DNA of 64,000 bases from [Anoxybacillus] calidus. GTDB taxonomy: Bacteria; Bacillota; Bacilli; Bacillales; Anoxybacillaceae. The notes beneath the pieces are model-generated. The model was not told the DNA's origin. It saw only the letters and a program-made list of their open reading frames with translations, and searched no databases. The stretch spans positions 7,877 to 71,876 of the forward strand of contig NZ_JACDUU010000004.1 of assembly GCF_013760845.1 (NCBI RefSeq). Direction: 5' to 3'. This document shows positions 39,690 through 50,288 of this stretch, one piece after another. How positions within the stretch are numbered: the stretch's first letter is position 1; each line of letters opens with the position of its first letter. A program made the translations under genes and the position numbers.

Positions 39690-42332
39690 CTATCCTTTTA
39701 ATTCCGCAATGCGCGCACGTACCGCATCGCGTTTTTCAATGTAATCTTTTTCTTTTTTGCGTTCTTCTTCGACGACATGAGCCGGAGCCTTGCTGATGAA
39801 GCCTTCGTTGCTTAACTTCTTCTGAACGCGCTCAACTTCTTTATCGAGTTTTTCCAGTTCTTTTTCAAGGCGCTTAATTTCCTCTTCAATGTTGATTAGT
39901 CCTTCAAGCGGCAAGATGAGCTCTGCACCAGTAACAACCGCTGTCATCGCTTTTTCTGTTGTTGCAATATCTGTTCCGATAATCAACTCGCTTGGGTTGC
40001 AGAAGCGTTCAATATAAGCGCGGTTCTTTTCAAGTGTCGCTTGAACGTTTGCGTCTTTTGCTTTAATGTGCAGTTTGATTGGCTTACTTAACGGCGTATT
40101 TACTTCGGCGCGAATGTTGCGCACCGCACGAATAATATCAACAAGCAATCGCATTTCTTCTGCCGCTTCATTGTCTGTTAATTCAGGGCGAACTTCCGGC
40201 CATTTCGCTACCGTAATCGATTTTCCTTCATGTGGTAAGTGTTGCCAAATCTCCTCGGTAATGAATGGCATGAATGGATGCAATAGACGCATTGTATTGT
40301 CAAGTACATACGCGAGAACCGAGCGAGTCGTTTTCTTCGCTGCTTCATCCTCACCGTATAACGGCAATTTCGCCATTTCAATATACCAGTCGCATAAATC
40401 GTCCCAAATGAAGTTGTAAAGCGCGCGGCCGACTTCGCCAAATTCGTACTTTTCAGCCAGCTTCGTTACCGTTTCAATCGTTTCATTGAGACGCGTTAAA
40501 ATCCATTTATCCGCAACCGATTTCTCACCTGTTAAATCAATTTCTTCATATGTTAGACCACCCATGTTCATCAATGCAAAACGGGAAGCGTTCCAAATTT
40601 TGTTTGCAAAGTTCCATGTCGCTTCTACTTTTTCTGTGCTGAAGCGCAAATCTTGACCAGGTGAGCTTCCAGTTGCCAAGAAGTAGCGGAGTGAGTCAGC
40701 ACCGTATTGGTCAATCACTTCCATCGGGTCAACGCCGTTTCCAAGTGATTTACTCATTTTTCGCCCTTGCGCATCGCGTACTAATCCGTGGATTAATACA
40801 TCTTTAAATGGACGCGTTCCTGTAAATTCAAGTCCTTGGAAAATCATGCGCGATACCCAGAAAAAGATGATGTCATAGCCCGTTACTAACACATCTGTCG
40901 GATAGTAACGTTGATAGTCTGCGGACTCTTTATCAGGCCAGCCCATTGTAGAGAACGGCCATAACGCGGAGCTGAACCATGTATCTAAGACATCTGGGTC
41001 TTGCTCCCAGTTTTCGATATCCGCAGGCGGCTCATGATTGACATATATTTCACCTGTTTCTTTATGGTACCATGCTGGAATGCGATGTCCCCACCATAGT
41101 TGACGCGAAATGCACCAATCGCGAATGTTTTCTAGCCAGTGTAAATACGTTTTCTCAAACCGCTCTGGTACAAAGTTGATTTTTCCGTCTGTTTTTTGCA
41201 GTTCAATTGCCGCTTCGGCTAACGGCTTCATTTTTACGAACCATTGCGTTGAAAGATATGGTTCAACAACCGCCCCGCTGCGCTCGCTATGGCCAACAGA
41301 ATGTACATGCTCTTCAATTTTGAAAAGAACGCCTTGTTCTTGTAAGTCTTTAACGATTTGCTTGCGGCATTCAAAACGGTCTAAGCCTTGGTATTGCATT
41401 GCATTTTCATTCATCGTGCCGTCTTCGTTCATCACAAGAATGCGCGGCAAGTTATGACGGTTGCCGATTTCAAAATCGTTCGGATCATGAGCTGGCGTAA
41501 TTTTCACCGCACCGGAACCGAATTCCATATCCACATACTCGTCACCGATAATTGGAATTTCACGACCGGTAATCGGTAAAATCACCGTCTTGCCAATTAA
41601 ATGTTTATAGCGCTCATCTTCTGGGTGAACGGCTACCGCTGTATCGCCAAGCATCGTTTCCGGACGCGTTGTCGCTACTTCAATATAACCGGAACCATCA
41701 GCAAGCGGATAGCGCATATGATAAAGCGCACCTTGAACATCTTTGTAAATAACCTCAATATCAGAAAGCGCTGTTTTCGTTACCGGGTCCCAGTTAATAA
41801 TGTATTCACCGCGGTAAATAAGCCCTTTTTTGTAAAGCGATACGAATACTTCGCGAACCGCTTTTGACAAGCCTTCGTCTAATGTGAAACGCTCACGCGT
41901 ATAATCTAAACCGAGACCTAGCTTTGCCCATTGCTCGCGAATATGACCGGCATATTCTTCTTTCCATTTCCATGTTTCTTCCACAAATTTTTCACGGCCT
42001 AAATCATAGCGGGAAAGCCCTTGATTACGAAGTTTTTCTTCTACTTTCGCTTGCGTCGCAATGCCGGCATGGTCCATTCCCGGAAGCCACAATACATCAT
42101 AGCCTTGCATTCGCTTCATGCGCGTGATAATATCCTGCAACGTTGTATCCCACGCATGCCCTAAATGCAATTTTCCTGTTACGTTTGGCGGCGGAATGAC
42201 AATGGTAAATGGCTGTTTGTCGCTGTCACCTGTTGCTTCAAAAAATTTGCCTTCCAGCCACCACTGATAGCGGTTTGTTTCGACTGCCTTATGGTCGTAC
42301 TTTGTCGACATGGTAATCTCTTTTGTCTCCAT
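39690..42332 (-). CDS. valS: Valyl-tRNA synthetase
   Basis: 880 residues, normal length. Class I synthetase with [14 protein letters not shown] (HIGH), [14 protein letters not shown] (KMSKS), the editing domain containing [17 protein letters not shown], and the C-terminal coiled-coil arm ([20 protein letters not shown]). The ATG at 42332 ([13 protein letters not shown]) is inside the leader's downstream end, behind AGGAGGG, and matches the B. subtilis N-terminus. Regulated by the T-box leader upstream. Confidence 0.97.
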   Translation of the reverse strand: METKEITMSTKYDHKAVETNRYQWWLEGKFFEATGDSDKQPFTIVIPPPNVTGKLHLGHAWDTTLQDIITRMKRMQGYDVLWLPGMDHAGIATQAKVEEKLRNQGLSRYDLGREKFVEETWKWKEEYAGHIREQWAKLGLGLDYTRERFTLDEGLSKAVREVFVSLYKKGLIYRGEYIINWDPVTKTALSDIEVIYKDVQGALYHMRYPLADGSGYIEVATTRPETMLGDTAVAVHPEDERYKHLIGKTVILPITGREIPIIGDEYVDMEFGSGAVKITPAHDPNDFEIGNRHNLPRILVMNEDGTMNENAMQYQGLDRFECRKQIVKDLQEQGVLFKIEEHVHSVGHSERSGAVVEPYLSTQWFVKMKPLAEAAIELQKTDGKINFVPERFEKTYLHWLENIRDWCISRQLWWGHRIPAWYHKETGEIYVNHEPPADIENWEQDPDVLDTWFSSALWPFSTMGWPDKESADYQRYYPTDVLVTGYDIIFFWVSRMIFQGLEFTGTRPFKDVLIHGLVRDAQGRKMSKSLGNGVDPMEVIDQYGADSLRYFLATGSSPGQDLRFSTEKVEATWNFANKIWNASRFALMNMGGLTYEEIDLTGEKSVADKWILTRLNETIETVTKLAEKYEFGEVGRALYNFIWDDLCDWYIEMAKLPLYGEDEAAKKTTRSVLAYVLDNTMRLLHPFMPFITEEIWQHLPHEGKSITVAKWPEVRPELTDNEAAEEMRLLVDIIRAVRNIRAEVNTPLSKPIKLHIKAKDANVQATLEKNRAYIERFCNPSELIIGTDIATTEKAMTAVVTGAELILPLEGLINIEEEIKRLEKELEKLDKEVERVQKKLSNEGFISKAPAHVVEEERKKEKDYIEKRDAVRARIAELKG

Positions 42333-42639
42333 CTTGCTTGTTTTCCCTCCTATCATAAAAATAAAAACTCCTTTCATCCGAAAAGGACGAAAGGAGTGAA
42401 CTTTCGCGGTACCACCTTTTTTCCTAAGCAAAAGGGTATACTACTCCCTATTGCTTAAGCACTTCATCCAATAACGGCTGCAACCGGCTTCTTCTACTAA
42501 GTCGATGACCGTTCAAAGAAGCAGCTCAAGGGCGACCTTCCAGCGATAACCATCCTAAGAAATCTCGCAGCTAATGATTTCTCTCTCTGAAGGCGTTACT
42601 CGCTGTACTCTTCCCTGTCTTCGCTTTTTCCGTGTATCT
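42333..42639 (-). promoter_or_regulatory. T-box leader of valS
   Basis: The invariant T-box core GGTGGTACCGCG lies at the complement of 42405-42416. Downstream is the terminator ACTCCTTTC/GAAAGGAGT (42367-42397) followed by a U-run. Stem I extends over about 42500-42625; a plausible valine specifier GUC lies in GGTCGCC (complement of 42534-42536). Uncharged tRNA-Val would stabilise the antiterminator and turn on valS. The specifier call is by position and not by a fold calculation. Confidence 0.92.
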
Positions 42640-42645
42640 GTCAAT

Positions 42646-42675
42646 ATACTATCGAAAAAATATTTGAATCGTCAA
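42646..42675 (-). promoter_or_regulatory. Promoter of valS
   Basis: TTGACG (complement of 42670-42675), 18-bp spacer, TAGTAT (complement of 42646-42651), placed correctly at the start of the T-box leader. From here to 42798 only AT-rich sequence upstream of the small divergent gene is seen. Confidence 0.7.
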
Positions 42676-42798
42676 TAATCTTTGCCAAATTTTTATTTAT
42701 TTATTCACACTTCTTCGTTTTTGTGACAGAAAAAAATCACAATCATTTATATTTTTTCATAATGTAATAGTATACTAACCTTTCGGAGGATAACAAAA

Positions 42799-42990
42799 AT
42801 GAAAAGAAGATACAACCCTTATTCATTGCCGCCTTGGCTTCGGCAAGTCCGCGCCGTTTGTGCACAAATCATTATTCCCCTCACAATTTTTCAAGCAATA
42901 CGCACGATTTTTCTGCCGACGACGTTTGATGTCGTTTTGCTGGCCATTTTCATTTTAATTGCCTTTGCCCTACATTTGGAATGGATATAG
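42799..42990 (+). CDS. Small membrane protein, 63 residues
   Basis: Not recognised as a named family. A basic N-terminus (MKRRYNPYSLPPWLRQVR) is followed by two hydrophobic segments (about 20-38 and 43-61). The CGGAGG at eight bases before the ATG is one of the best ribosome binding sites in the region, which supports a real gene despite its size. It stands alone on the plus strand between valS (divergent) and ysxE (convergent). No function can be given. Confidence 0.7.
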   Translation: MKRRYNPYSLPPWLRQVRAVCAQIIIPLTIFQAIRTIFLPTTFDVVLLAIFILIAFALHLEWI

Positions 42991-43005
42991 AGAAATCCCA
43001 TGCCA

Positions 43006-44031
43006 CTATGACGATGCATGGGATTCTTCTTGTGCTTTCTTTTTCTCCTCGATTTCAATAATACGCATAATGAAATATTCGCTGTTTTTCATTAACCAAT
43101 ATGCCTTTTGCAGTTGTGAAACTTGTCGGCGTTCATCCATTTTTTTGGATTTATCCACATACTGACGAATAATTCTGTAAATCATTTCCGGCTGGGCTAA
43201 ATAGCTTAAAAACAGAGCTATTTCCTCTTCTTGAATAGGAAAAGATTGCTGATACTCTAGAAACCAATTGATGCATTCATTCCCCTTAACTGGATACGTT
43301 CGCAAATATTTACGAAAAAAGCTAAGAAGATCCGAAAGCGGAGATGCAACGTGAGAGCGTTCCAAACTCAAAAAATAACCATTTCCTTTTTGATCATATA
43401 CATAATGAGATAAAGCAACTTTCCCATGAACCACAGCGACGCGCCATTTCTTTGTTTCCTGCACTTTTTCATACCATTTCTCAAGCTGAGTTTGTGCAAA
43501 CCAATACGCTTGCATCGTTTCATGAAAATAAGTGCAAAACTGCAGCTGAAACGGCGACATGTACCATTCATCTTCACACATTTCAATATATGATTGTAAA
43601 AACTCCCTTTGTTCCTCCTGTCGCTTTTTCATTGAGTTATAATAATTTGTTAATTCTTCTTCCTTTATTTCGATCTCTTTTAATGATTTCCGATGAACGT
43701 GGGCAAGGTCGCGAAACAATTGCAAATGCCGCTCATTTCTCTCCTCTTTCGTTTCATCGGAAATCCAAGGCATTAAATAATAGTACCGTTCTCTGTAAAA
43801 AACAAATGGATTGCCGTTATATGCAAGGAAAAGAGGAATCGCTTTTTTCGTAAAAAATCGATAAGCATCGCGGATGGTCTGCAACTGATGAGGCATAGAC
43901 AGTTCTTTTAATGCAAAAACACCTGCTCGCGTATAAATTTTTTTCGTTTTCCCATAGTCTTCAATATAATCCGCTTGTAAACGATACTGCTGCAAAATAG
44001 GTTGATACTGTTCAAGGAGTTGATGATTCAA
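43006..44031 (-). CDS. ysxE: YsxE, CotS-related spore coat protein
   Basis: 341 residues from a TTG start at 44031 (GAGGAG eight bases before it), which gives the B. subtilis length (about 339) and N-terminal pattern. Aminoglycoside phosphotransferase-like kinase fold: ALKELSMP (Lys region), VHGKVALSHYVYD (catalytic-loop position, degenerate from HGD). In B. subtilis the protein is recruited to the spore coat in a SpoVID-dependent way. Lies next to spoVID. Confidence 0.88.
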   Translation of the reverse strand: MNHQLLEQYQPILQQYRLQADYIEDYGKTKKIYTRAGVFALKELSMPHQLQTIRDAYRFFTKKAIPLFLAYNGNPFVFYRERYYYLMPWISDETKEERNERHLQLFRDLAHVHRKSLKEIEIKEEELTNYYNSMKKRQEEQREFLQSYIEMCEDEWYMSPFQLQFCTYFHETMQAYWFAQTQLEKWYEKVQETKKWRVAVVHGKVALSHYVYDQKGNGYFLSLERSHVASPLSDLLSFFRKYLRTYPVKGNECINWFLEYQQSFPIQEEEIALFLSYLAQPEMIYRIIRQYVDKSKKMDERRQVSQLQKAYWLMKNSEYFIMRIIEIEEKKKAQEESHASS

Positions 44032-44060
44032 TTCGGACACTCCTCTCATCATAAAAAGAA

Positions 44061-44176
44061 GGAGCTGACCCATAAATGTCTGACCTCACGTGCATTTCAC
44101 AATATATCGTTCATTGCTCAATGTTATGTCCTATATATTGTGTTGTGTGGTCTGACATTTTCTTTTAGGTCAGCCT
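44061..44176 (-). terminator. Long hairpin between spoVID and ysxE
   Basis: Outer arms GGAGCTGACC and GGTCAGCCTC; inner arms ATGTCTGACC/GGTCTGACAT with the same central T-T mismatch as at 13251; core CACAATATAT/ATATATTGTG. It follows the spoVID stop on the minus strand. Confidence 0.75.
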
Positions 44177-44186
44177 CAATTTTCGC

Positions 44187-45206
44187 TTATGTTTTGCTTG
44201 TCGCTGGTATCGGAATATATAAAAGCTGTCCATCATATAGATCTGACTCTTGTTCGAGTTTATTGACTCTTAGCAATTGTTGTACAGACACATCATATCG
44301 TTCAGCAATCTTGTCCAGCGAATCCCCGTGTTGAACGATGCAAATTTTTAATCTTGAAAAATCTTGGTGCTCTTCTTTTGCGAAAATTTTTGTTAAATAA
44401 AGTGCATTTTCATTTCGTTTTGACACTTTCTTTTCGGCTTGGGACGTCTCCGTTTGTTCTTCCTTACTTACTTCCTCATTCGCTTCCGCTTTAAAAACTT
44501 CTTCTTTCCGGCTTTTTAATTCGACTTGTATTGGCGCAACCTCTCGATCTTTATCAAGTTCTTCATCAACTTCTTCATCTATCTCTTCCATATTTTCCTG
44601 ATATGCTTCCTTACGTGCTATTACCTCAAAAGGGTCAAACAAGTCTTCTGTTTCTGTTTCTTCCTCTTGTTGTTTTTCTTCATATTCTTCTATTCTTTCT
44701 TCTATTATTTCTTCGTGCTCCTCACTTCGTTGTACAGCTTCAAGCTCATCTCTGTTTTCTTCCATATTAGTCGTATTTAGCTCAGAAGAATAAATACCAC
44801 TAATAGAAATATCTGCGGTCAACAATAGCCGTCCGTGTTCCGCCAGATCGTAATCAAATGATTCAATCGTTACATATACATCTTCTAAACTTTCGATTCG
44901 ATTTTTTGGAATGGTAATATCAACTGGAAAACGATGTGTTAATTCGCTAACCCCGTCTTCGCGCGTTGTTACTTCTTGAACAAGACGATGCGCGCTTAAA
45001 TCATCCGAATATCCTCTATCTTCTTCTTCCTCAACCATTCGATATTCTCCGCTTAACTCTAAAACTCCACGAATTGTAATATACTGTTCATATTCTTCGA
45101 CAGAAATAATCGGATCCAAAGAGATGGATATAAATTCAGAGACTTCCTGTCCCCTTTTAAACCAGATCGATTCCTCAATCGAAAAACGCAAGTATGATTG
45201 CTCCAA
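44187..45206 (-). CDS. spoVID: SpoVID, spore coat encasement protein
   Basis: 339 residues from TTG at 45206 (MEQSYLRFSIEESIWF), preceded by AAGGAGG at eight bases. The N-terminal domain (about 1-130) resembles the SafA/SpoVID oligomerisation region, the middle is a very acidic Glu-rich linker (130-270), and a LysM domain is C-terminal (about 283-332, CIVQHGDSLDKIAERYDVS). Drives coat encasement with SpoIVA and SafA. Follows hemL as in B. subtilis. Confidence 0.94.
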   Translation of the reverse strand: MEQSYLRFSIEESIWFKRGQEVSEFISISLDPIISVEEYEQYITIRGVLELSGEYRMVEEEEDRGYSDDLSAHRLVQEVTTREDGVSELTHRFPVDITIPKNRIESLEDVYVTIESFDYDLAEHGRLLLTADISISGIYSSELNTTNMEENRDELEAVQRSEEHEEIIEERIEEYEEKQQEEETETEDLFDPFEVIARKEAYQENMEEIDEEVDEELDKDREVAPIQVELKSRKEEVFKAEANEEVSKEEQTETSQAEKKVSKRNENALYLTKIFAKEEHQDFSRLKICIVQHGDSLDKIAERYDVSVQQLLRVNKLEQESDLYDGQLLYIPIPATSKT

Positions 45207-45304
45207 CAGCTTTTCCTCCTTCCGTCCCATCACCAAAACTTTTCTGTGACATTACAAACTTATGAACAATCAAATAAGAATATGAACAAAACAATAAAAA
45301 AGAA

Positions 45305-45356
45305 GGCTGACTCAAGGTGGTATTCCTGAAGGAATTCAACCACTTATGAGTCAGCC
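45305..45356 (-). terminator. Terminator hairpin after hemL
   Basis: GGCTGACTCA (45305-45314) pairs perfectly with TGAGTCAGCC (45347-45356); inner GTGGT/ACCAC and ATTCC/GGAAT pairs extend the stem. It ends the hem operon. Its outer sequence GGCTGAC resembles the other long hairpins. Confidence 0.85.
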
Positions 45357-45370
45357 ACAAAATTTTTATA

Positions 45371-46660
45371 CTACCCTCTAATTTTCGCAAATGCTTTTTC
45401 CGCTGCTTCAATCGTTTTTTCGATATCTTCATCTGTATGTTCTGTCGATAAGAACATGCCTTCAAATTGGGACGGTGGCAAGAAGATGCCTTGTTCAGCC
45501 ATTTCGCGATAGTAAGCAGCAAACATATCTAAATCAGACGTTTTGGCTTTTTCATAGTTAATGACTTCTTCATTTGTAAAGAAGAAACCAATCATGGAGC
45601 CGGCACGATTAATCGTATGCGGAATGTCATATTTTTCTGCTGCTCTTCTTAAACCTTCTTCAAGGCGATCTGCTTTTTTCTTAAATTGCTCATACGTCTC
45701 TGGTGTCAGTTGAATTAACGTTTCATAACCAGCTGTCATCGCAAGTGGATTACCGGAAAGAGTACCCGCTTGATAAATCGGTCCGCTTGGTGCGATGCGT
45801 TCCATAATTTCCGCTTTTCCTCCATAAGCGCCAACAGGCAGACCGCCGCCAATCACTTTACCAAGACATGTTAGGTCCGGTTCAATACCAAAATATCCTT
45901 GTGCACAGTTATAATCAACACGGAAGCCTGTCATGACCTCATCGAAAATAAGGAGCGAACCATATTGTTTCGTAATTTCGCGCAATCCTTCTAAGAAGCC
46001 TGGTTGTGGCGGCACAACTCCCATATTGCCCGCTACTGGTTCGACAATCACTCCGGCAATATCCTCACCGAACTGCTCGAATGCATATTTTACGCTTTCA
46101 AGGTCATTATAAGGAACTGTAATTGTGTTCTGTGCTACTGATTCAGGTACTCCAGGACTATCTGGCAAACCGAGCGTTGCCACGCCAGAACCAGCTTTAA
46201 TTAATAACGAATCTCCGTGTCCATGGTAACATCCTTCAAATTTTAGAATTTTATTGCGCCCTGTATAGCCGCGCGCTAAACGCAAAGCGCTCATGGTCGC
46301 TTCTGTTCCTGAGTTCACCATACGGACAATTTCAATCGAAGGAACGCGCTCAACGACCAGCTTTGCCAATTCATTTTCAATGAGCGTTGGCGCTCCGAAG
46401 CTTGTTCCGTTTTCTGCTACTTTTTTTAACGCCTCAACAACACGATCATTGGCGTGACCAAGGATAAGCGGTCCCCATGAAAGCACATAATCAATATATT
46501 CATTGCCATCAATATCGTAAATTTTTGAGCCTTTGCCGCGCGCCATAAAAATCGGATCCATTTTTACCGATTTAAATGCACGTACAGGGCTATTAACGCC
46601 ACCTGGTAAAAGCTTTACCGCTTCGGTATATGCCTGCTTGGATTTTTCGTAGGTACGCAT
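45371..46660 (-). CDS. hemL: Glutamate-1-semialdehyde aminomutase HemL
   Basis: 429 residues. Class III aminotransferase fold; GCYHGHGD, the active-site region [11 protein letters not shown] and the PLP lysine in [18 protein letters not shown]. Converts glutamate-1-semialdehyde to 5-aminolevulinate. The ATG at 46660 ([11 protein letters not shown]) follows AAGGAG; the longer frame to 46744 would overlap hemB. Last gene of hemAXCDBL. Confidence 0.96.
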   Translation of the reverse strand: MRTYEKSKQAYTEAVKLLPGGVNSPVRAFKSVKMDPIFMARGKGSKIYDIDGNEYIDYVLSWGPLILGHANDRVVEALKKVAENGTSFGAPTLIENELAKLVVERVPSIEIVRMVNSGTEATMSALRLARGYTGRNKILKFEGCYHGHGDSLLIKAGSGVATLGLPDSPGVPESVAQNTITVPYNDLESVKYAFEQFGEDIAGVIVEPVAGNMGVVPPQPGFLEGLREITKQYGSLLIFDEVMTGFRVDYNCAQGYFGIEPDLTCLGKVIGGGLPVGAYGGKAEIMERIAPSGPIYQAGTLSGNPLAMTAGYETLIQLTPETYEQFKKKADRLEEGLRRAAEKYDIPHTINRAGSMIGFFFTNEEVINYEKAKTSDLDMFAAYYREMAEQGIFLPPSQFEGMFLSTEHTDEDIEKTIEAAEKAFAKIRG

Positions 46661-46725
46661 CTCTTCTCTACTCCTTTTTGTACTTTCTGATTGTCGAGCT
46701 CGAACCGTAACATCCTTTACTCTTT

Positions 46726-47706
46726 TTATTTTTCCTTCAACCAACGAGCCACGTCTTTTGCAAAGTACGTTAAAATAAGATCGGCTCCTGCCCGTTTCAT
46801 TCCCGTTAACATTTCTAACACAATTGCTTTTTCGTCAATCCAGCCGTTTTGGGCTGCCGCCTTAATCATCGAATACTCTCCGCTCACATTGTAAGCGACA
46901 AGTGGAAGATGGAAATGGTTTTTAATATCGCGAATAATGTCCAAATAAGCAAGCGCCGGTTTAACCATTAAGAAATCGGCTCCTTCGCGCACATCAGATT
47001 CCGCTTCGCGAAAAGCTTCAAGACGATTCGCCGGGTCCATTTGATACGTTTTGCGATCCCCAAACTGTGGAGAACTGTTCGCTGCATCGCGGAACGGTCC
47101 ATAAAAAGCGGAAGCATATTTGATGGCATATGACATAATTGGGACATGTACGAATCCGGCTTCGTCCAATCCTTGACGAATCGCTGCGACAAAACCGTCC
47201 ATCATATTAGAAGGGGCAATAATGTCTGCACCTGCTTTCGCCTGGCTGACAGCTGTTTTCACAAGCAATTCAAGTGACGGATCGTTTAACACTTGCTCAT
47301 TTTCAACGACGCCGCAATGACCATGACTTGTATATTCACATAAACATGTATCAGCGATGACTACAAGCTCTGGATAGTTTTCTTTAATTTGGCGAATCGC
47401 TTGTTGAACGATACCATGCTCGCAATAGGCTTGCGAGCCCACTTCATCTTTTTCTCTCGGCACACCGAAGACAATGACGGATTTAATGCCTAATTCCACT
47501 ACTTCGGCAATTTCATCGTTTAAATAGTCAAGGGAAAGCTGATAAACTCCTGGCATGGAAGCCACTTCTTGTCTCACTTGTTCGCCTTCTACAACGAAAA
47601 TCGGATAAATAAGGTCTTCTACATGAAGATGTGTCTCACGCACCATAGCACGTAAATTTGCCGTCTGCCGCAAGCGGCGGTGACGGTGAAATTGCAGTTC
47701 TTTCAT
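46726..47706 (-). CDS. hemB: Delta-aminolevulinic acid dehydratase HemB
   Basis: 326 residues. Zinc-cysteine loop [14 protein letters not shown], Schiff-base lysine in [13 protein letters not shown] and a second lysine in [16 protein letters not shown]. Condenses two aminolevulinates to porphobilinogen. The ATG at 47706 after AGGAGG overlaps hemD by 4 bases. Confidence 0.97.
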   Translation of the reverse strand: MKELQFHRHRRLRQTANLRAMVRETHLHVEDLIYPIFVVEGEQVRQEVASMPGVYQLSLDYLNDEIAEVVELGIKSVIVFGVPREKDEVGSQAYCEHGIVQQAIRQIKENYPELVVIADTCLCEYTSHGHCGVVENEQVLNDPSLELLVKTAVSQAKAGADIIAPSNMMDGFVAAIRQGLDEAGFVHVPIMSYAIKYASAFYGPFRDAANSSPQFGDRKTYQMDPANRLEAFREAESDVREGADFLMVKPALAYLDIIRDIKNHFHLPLVAYNVSGEYSMIKAAAQNGWIDEKAIVLEMLTGMKRAGADLILTYFAKDVARWLKEK

Positions 47707-48491
47707 TCTTCATTCCTCCTATTAGAAAAATAAACAACCATCGCTTTAATCATATCACTAATCGTATAGTTTTCCGGACAAATATGTACTTGTATTCCTG
47801 CTTCTTCAGCCGCTTGTTTCGTAATTGGACCGATGCAGGCAACTGCACAACGCTGAAGTAACGAGCGCCATTCGACTCCTTCAAGCATTTGCATAAAACT
47901 ATGAACAGTTGAAGGGCTTGTAAATGTAATGACATCAATCTTTTTCTTTATTAATAGCTCTATCATTTGTGATTTTCCGCTTTCATTCAGCTTTGTTTCA
48001 TAGACAACGAGTTCTGTTATATGGACTCCCATCTCTTCCAATGCCTGTTTTAAGACAGGACGAGCTAGATTCCCTTTTACTAATAGCACGCGCTCCCGAG
48101 GCTTAATAAGCGGCTTTAGTGCCTCAATCAGCCCTTCAGCGACAAACTCTTTCGGCACAACATCAACTTGAATCCCTTTCTTTTTCAGTGCTTGTGCAGT
48201 TTTTTTGCCGACCACAGCAATTTTCGGAAATCCTTTTTTTAAACCATCTCCATCCATTAACTGAAAGAAAAAATCGACGCCATTTTTGCTTGTAAAAATG
48301 ACCCAATCATAACGATTCACTTCTTTTAGGATTTGCTTAATCGGCTCAATGTCTGGAGGCAGGGAAAAAGAAATAAGTGGAATTTCAATCGGGAAAGCCC
48401 CCATTTGCATAAGAAGCTCCGAAAACTCTTTCGCTTGTTCCTTCCCCCTTGTTACAAGCACCGTCTTTCCAGAAAATGGACGATCAGTCAT
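47703..48491 (-). CDS. hemD: Uroporphyrinogen-III synthase HemD
   Basis: 262 residues, normal length. Two-lobed HemD fold: [15 protein letters not shown] in the first lobe, [14 protein letters not shown] and [14 protein letters not shown] in the second. Closes hydroxymethylbilane with ring D inversion. It starts on the last base of hemC (ATG overlapping the stop) and overlaps hemB by 4 bases. Confidence 0.95.
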   Translation of the reverse strand: MTDRPFSGKTVLVTRGKEQAKEFSELLMQMGAFPIEIPLISFSLPPDIEPIKQILKEVNRYDWVIFTSKNGVDFFFQLMDGDGLKKGFPKIAVVGKKTAQALKKKGIQVDVVPKEFVAEGLIEALKPLIKPRERVLLVKGNLARPVLKQALEEMGVHITELVVYETKLNESGKSQMIELLIKKKIDVITFTSPSTVHSFMQMLEGVEWRSLLQRCAVACIGPITKQAAEEAGIQVHICPENYTISDMIKAMVVYFSNRRNEE

Positions 48492-49423
48492 TACTGCTCT
48501 AACTCCTCTTTGACCCGATCAATTAACGCTTTCGCTCCTTGTTTGGCCAACATCTCAGCCGCTCTTATGCCAAGTTCTTTCGGATTCGTTCCTGTAACGA
48601 TTTCTTTATATATTTCTTTGCCGTCAGGAGACGCGACTAAAGCGGTTAATACAATCTCATCGTTTTCGTTCATATACGCATAGCCTGCAATCGGCACTTG
48701 ACAGCCGCCTTCCATTTTATGAAGAAATGCTCGTTCTGCAGTAACGGCGCGTTCGGTCTGTTCATCGTTCAGTTTCCTTAGCCATTCTAATAATTCAGCA
48801 TCATCTTCTCTACATTCAATCGCAAGTGCCCCTTGTCCAACCGCTGGCACACAAAGTTCTGGAGATAAATACTCCGTAACAACTTCGTTCGTCCACCCCA
48901 TTCGCGCTAAACCAGCTGCGGCAAGAATAATCGCATCATAGTCTTCATTTTGCAATTTCGCCAGCCTTGTATCGATATTGCCGCGAATCCATTTAATTTC
49001 AAGATCCGGACGTTTCGCTAACAATTGAGCAGAGCGTCTTAAACTGCTTGTGCCGACAATGGCCCCGCTTGGCAATTTGGAAAAAGGCAAATGATTTTTC
49101 GAAATAAGGACATCACGGTGGTCTTCACGGACTGGGACACAACCAATGATGAGACCTTCAGGCAATACGGCAGGCATATCCTTCATACTATGTACAGCCA
49201 TATCGATTTCTCGATCGAGCATTGCCTGCTCAATCTCTTTTACAAACAGTCCTTTTCCACCTACTTTTGACAATGTAACGTTTAAAATTTGATCTCCTTT
49301 TGTGACGATTTCCTTGACTTCAAATTCGAAAGGAGCTCCTAGTTCTTTCAACTTAGAAATCACCCAATTTGTTTGCGTCAATGCAAGCTTGCTTCGCCGC
49401 GAACCAACAATAACTTTCCGCAT
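48491..49423 (-). CDS. hemC: Porphobilinogen deaminase HemC
   Basis: 310 residues. [16 protein letters not shown] at the N-terminus, SLRRSAQL, and the dipyrromethane cofactor cysteine in [12 protein letters not shown]. Polymerises four porphobilinogens. ATG after TGGAGG; 15 bp after hemX. Confidence 0.97.
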   Translation of the reverse strand: MRKVIVGSRRSKLALTQTNWVISKLKELGAPFEFEVKEIVTKGDQILNVTLSKVGGKGLFVKEIEQAMLDREIDMAVHSMKDMPAVLPEGLIIGCVPVREDHRDVLISKNHLPFSKLPSGAIVGTSSLRRSAQLLAKRPDLEIKWIRGNIDTRLAKLQNEDYDAIILAAAGLARMGWTNEVVTEYLSPELCVPAVGQGALAIECREDDAELLEWLRKLNDEQTERAVTAERAFLHKMEGGCQVPIAGYAYMNENDEIVLTALVASPDGKEIYKEIVTGTNPKELGIRAAEMLAKQGAKALIDRVKEELEQ

Positions 49424-49438
49424 TCTTTTTTTCCTCCA

Positions 49439-50272
49439 TCATGAATACCAAAAATGAAATCTCGATAAACTTCCGAATAAGAAAAAGTTGATTAATAAAA
49501 ATAAAAATGAGCCGATATTCAAAAGAGCAATTTCTTTTCCTTGAAATTCCTTAACAATCCGTTTGTAAAAATAAAAGCTGTAAATGCCAAGAACAGCGAA
49601 AGAGCCTAACACTTTTGCATCGTACCAATGAAAATGCTCGATTTTTATATAAGCCCAAATAACACCAAGGATAAGCCCTAATAATAACATAGGCATTCCG
49701 ATAATATTTAAAACATATGACATATGGTCGAGTTTGGCTAAATCTTCTATTCTGAGAAGCCTTTTTCCCCATTTTTTCTGTTTGAGTAAGTTATATTGCA
49801 AGATATATAACAAAGAAAAAACAAATGAAAGAGAAAAAGCTCCATATGCTAAAATCGTCATTGTAATATGAATCATTAAAAGCTCTGAAACAAGTTGTTC
49901 GGCAACAGCTGAAGATTGATGTTGCACAGGTGCGAACGTACGAATAGCTAACACTAAAAATCCTAATACGTTTGTAAAAAAAATGAGAAAATCGATACGC
50001 ATGAAGCGGTTGATGATAAGCGATAACGTAATTAACACCCATGCATAAAAATAAAGTCCTTCAAAAATCGAAAGAACTGGAAATCTTCCTGTTTCAACAA
50101 TTCGAAAAACGAAAAAAAAGGTTTGAAAAATCCAAACAATAGAAAGCAACCAGAAGGCGACACGGTTGGCCTTCCGGTTATTGTCAAGGAAATCTATAAA
50201 ATATAGCAGTACAGACAAGGCATACAAAATAATCGACAATTCATACAATCTAGTGATATTCATCTCTAACAT
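49439..50272 (-). CDS. hemX: HemX, membrane protein of the hem operon
   Basis: 277 residues, about eight membrane segments, of the CcsA/cytochrome c assembly superfamily, with a WAYIKIEHFHW segment late in the chain. In B. subtilis HemX lowers the amount of HemA. It lies directly after hemA (16-bp gap). Confidence 0.93.
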   Translation of the reverse strand: MLEMNITRLYELSIILYALSVLLYFIDFLDNNRKANRVAFWLLSIVWIFQTFFFVFRIVETGRFPVLSIFEGLYFYAWVLITLSLIINRFMRIDFLIFFTNVLGFLVLAIRTFAPVQHQSSAVAEQLVSELLMIHITMTILAYGAFSLSFVFSLLYILQYNLLKQKKWGKRLLRIEDLAKLDHMSYVLNIIGMPMLLLGLILGVIWAYIKIEHFHWYDAKVLGSFAVLGIYSFYFYKRIVKEFQGKEIALLNIGSFLFLLINFFLFGSLSRFHFWYS

Positions 50273-50288
50273 TGGTTAAATTCCTCTC

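Noticed and set aside
42333-42431. N-terminal extension of ValS from 42431
   Set aside because: It translates the T-box core and terminator; the ATG at 42332 matches known ValS starts.
44526-44780. Phe/Tyr/Leu-rich plus-strand frames opposite spoVID
   Set aside because: They are complements of the Glu-rich linker codons of spoVID, which give hydrophobic residues by chance.
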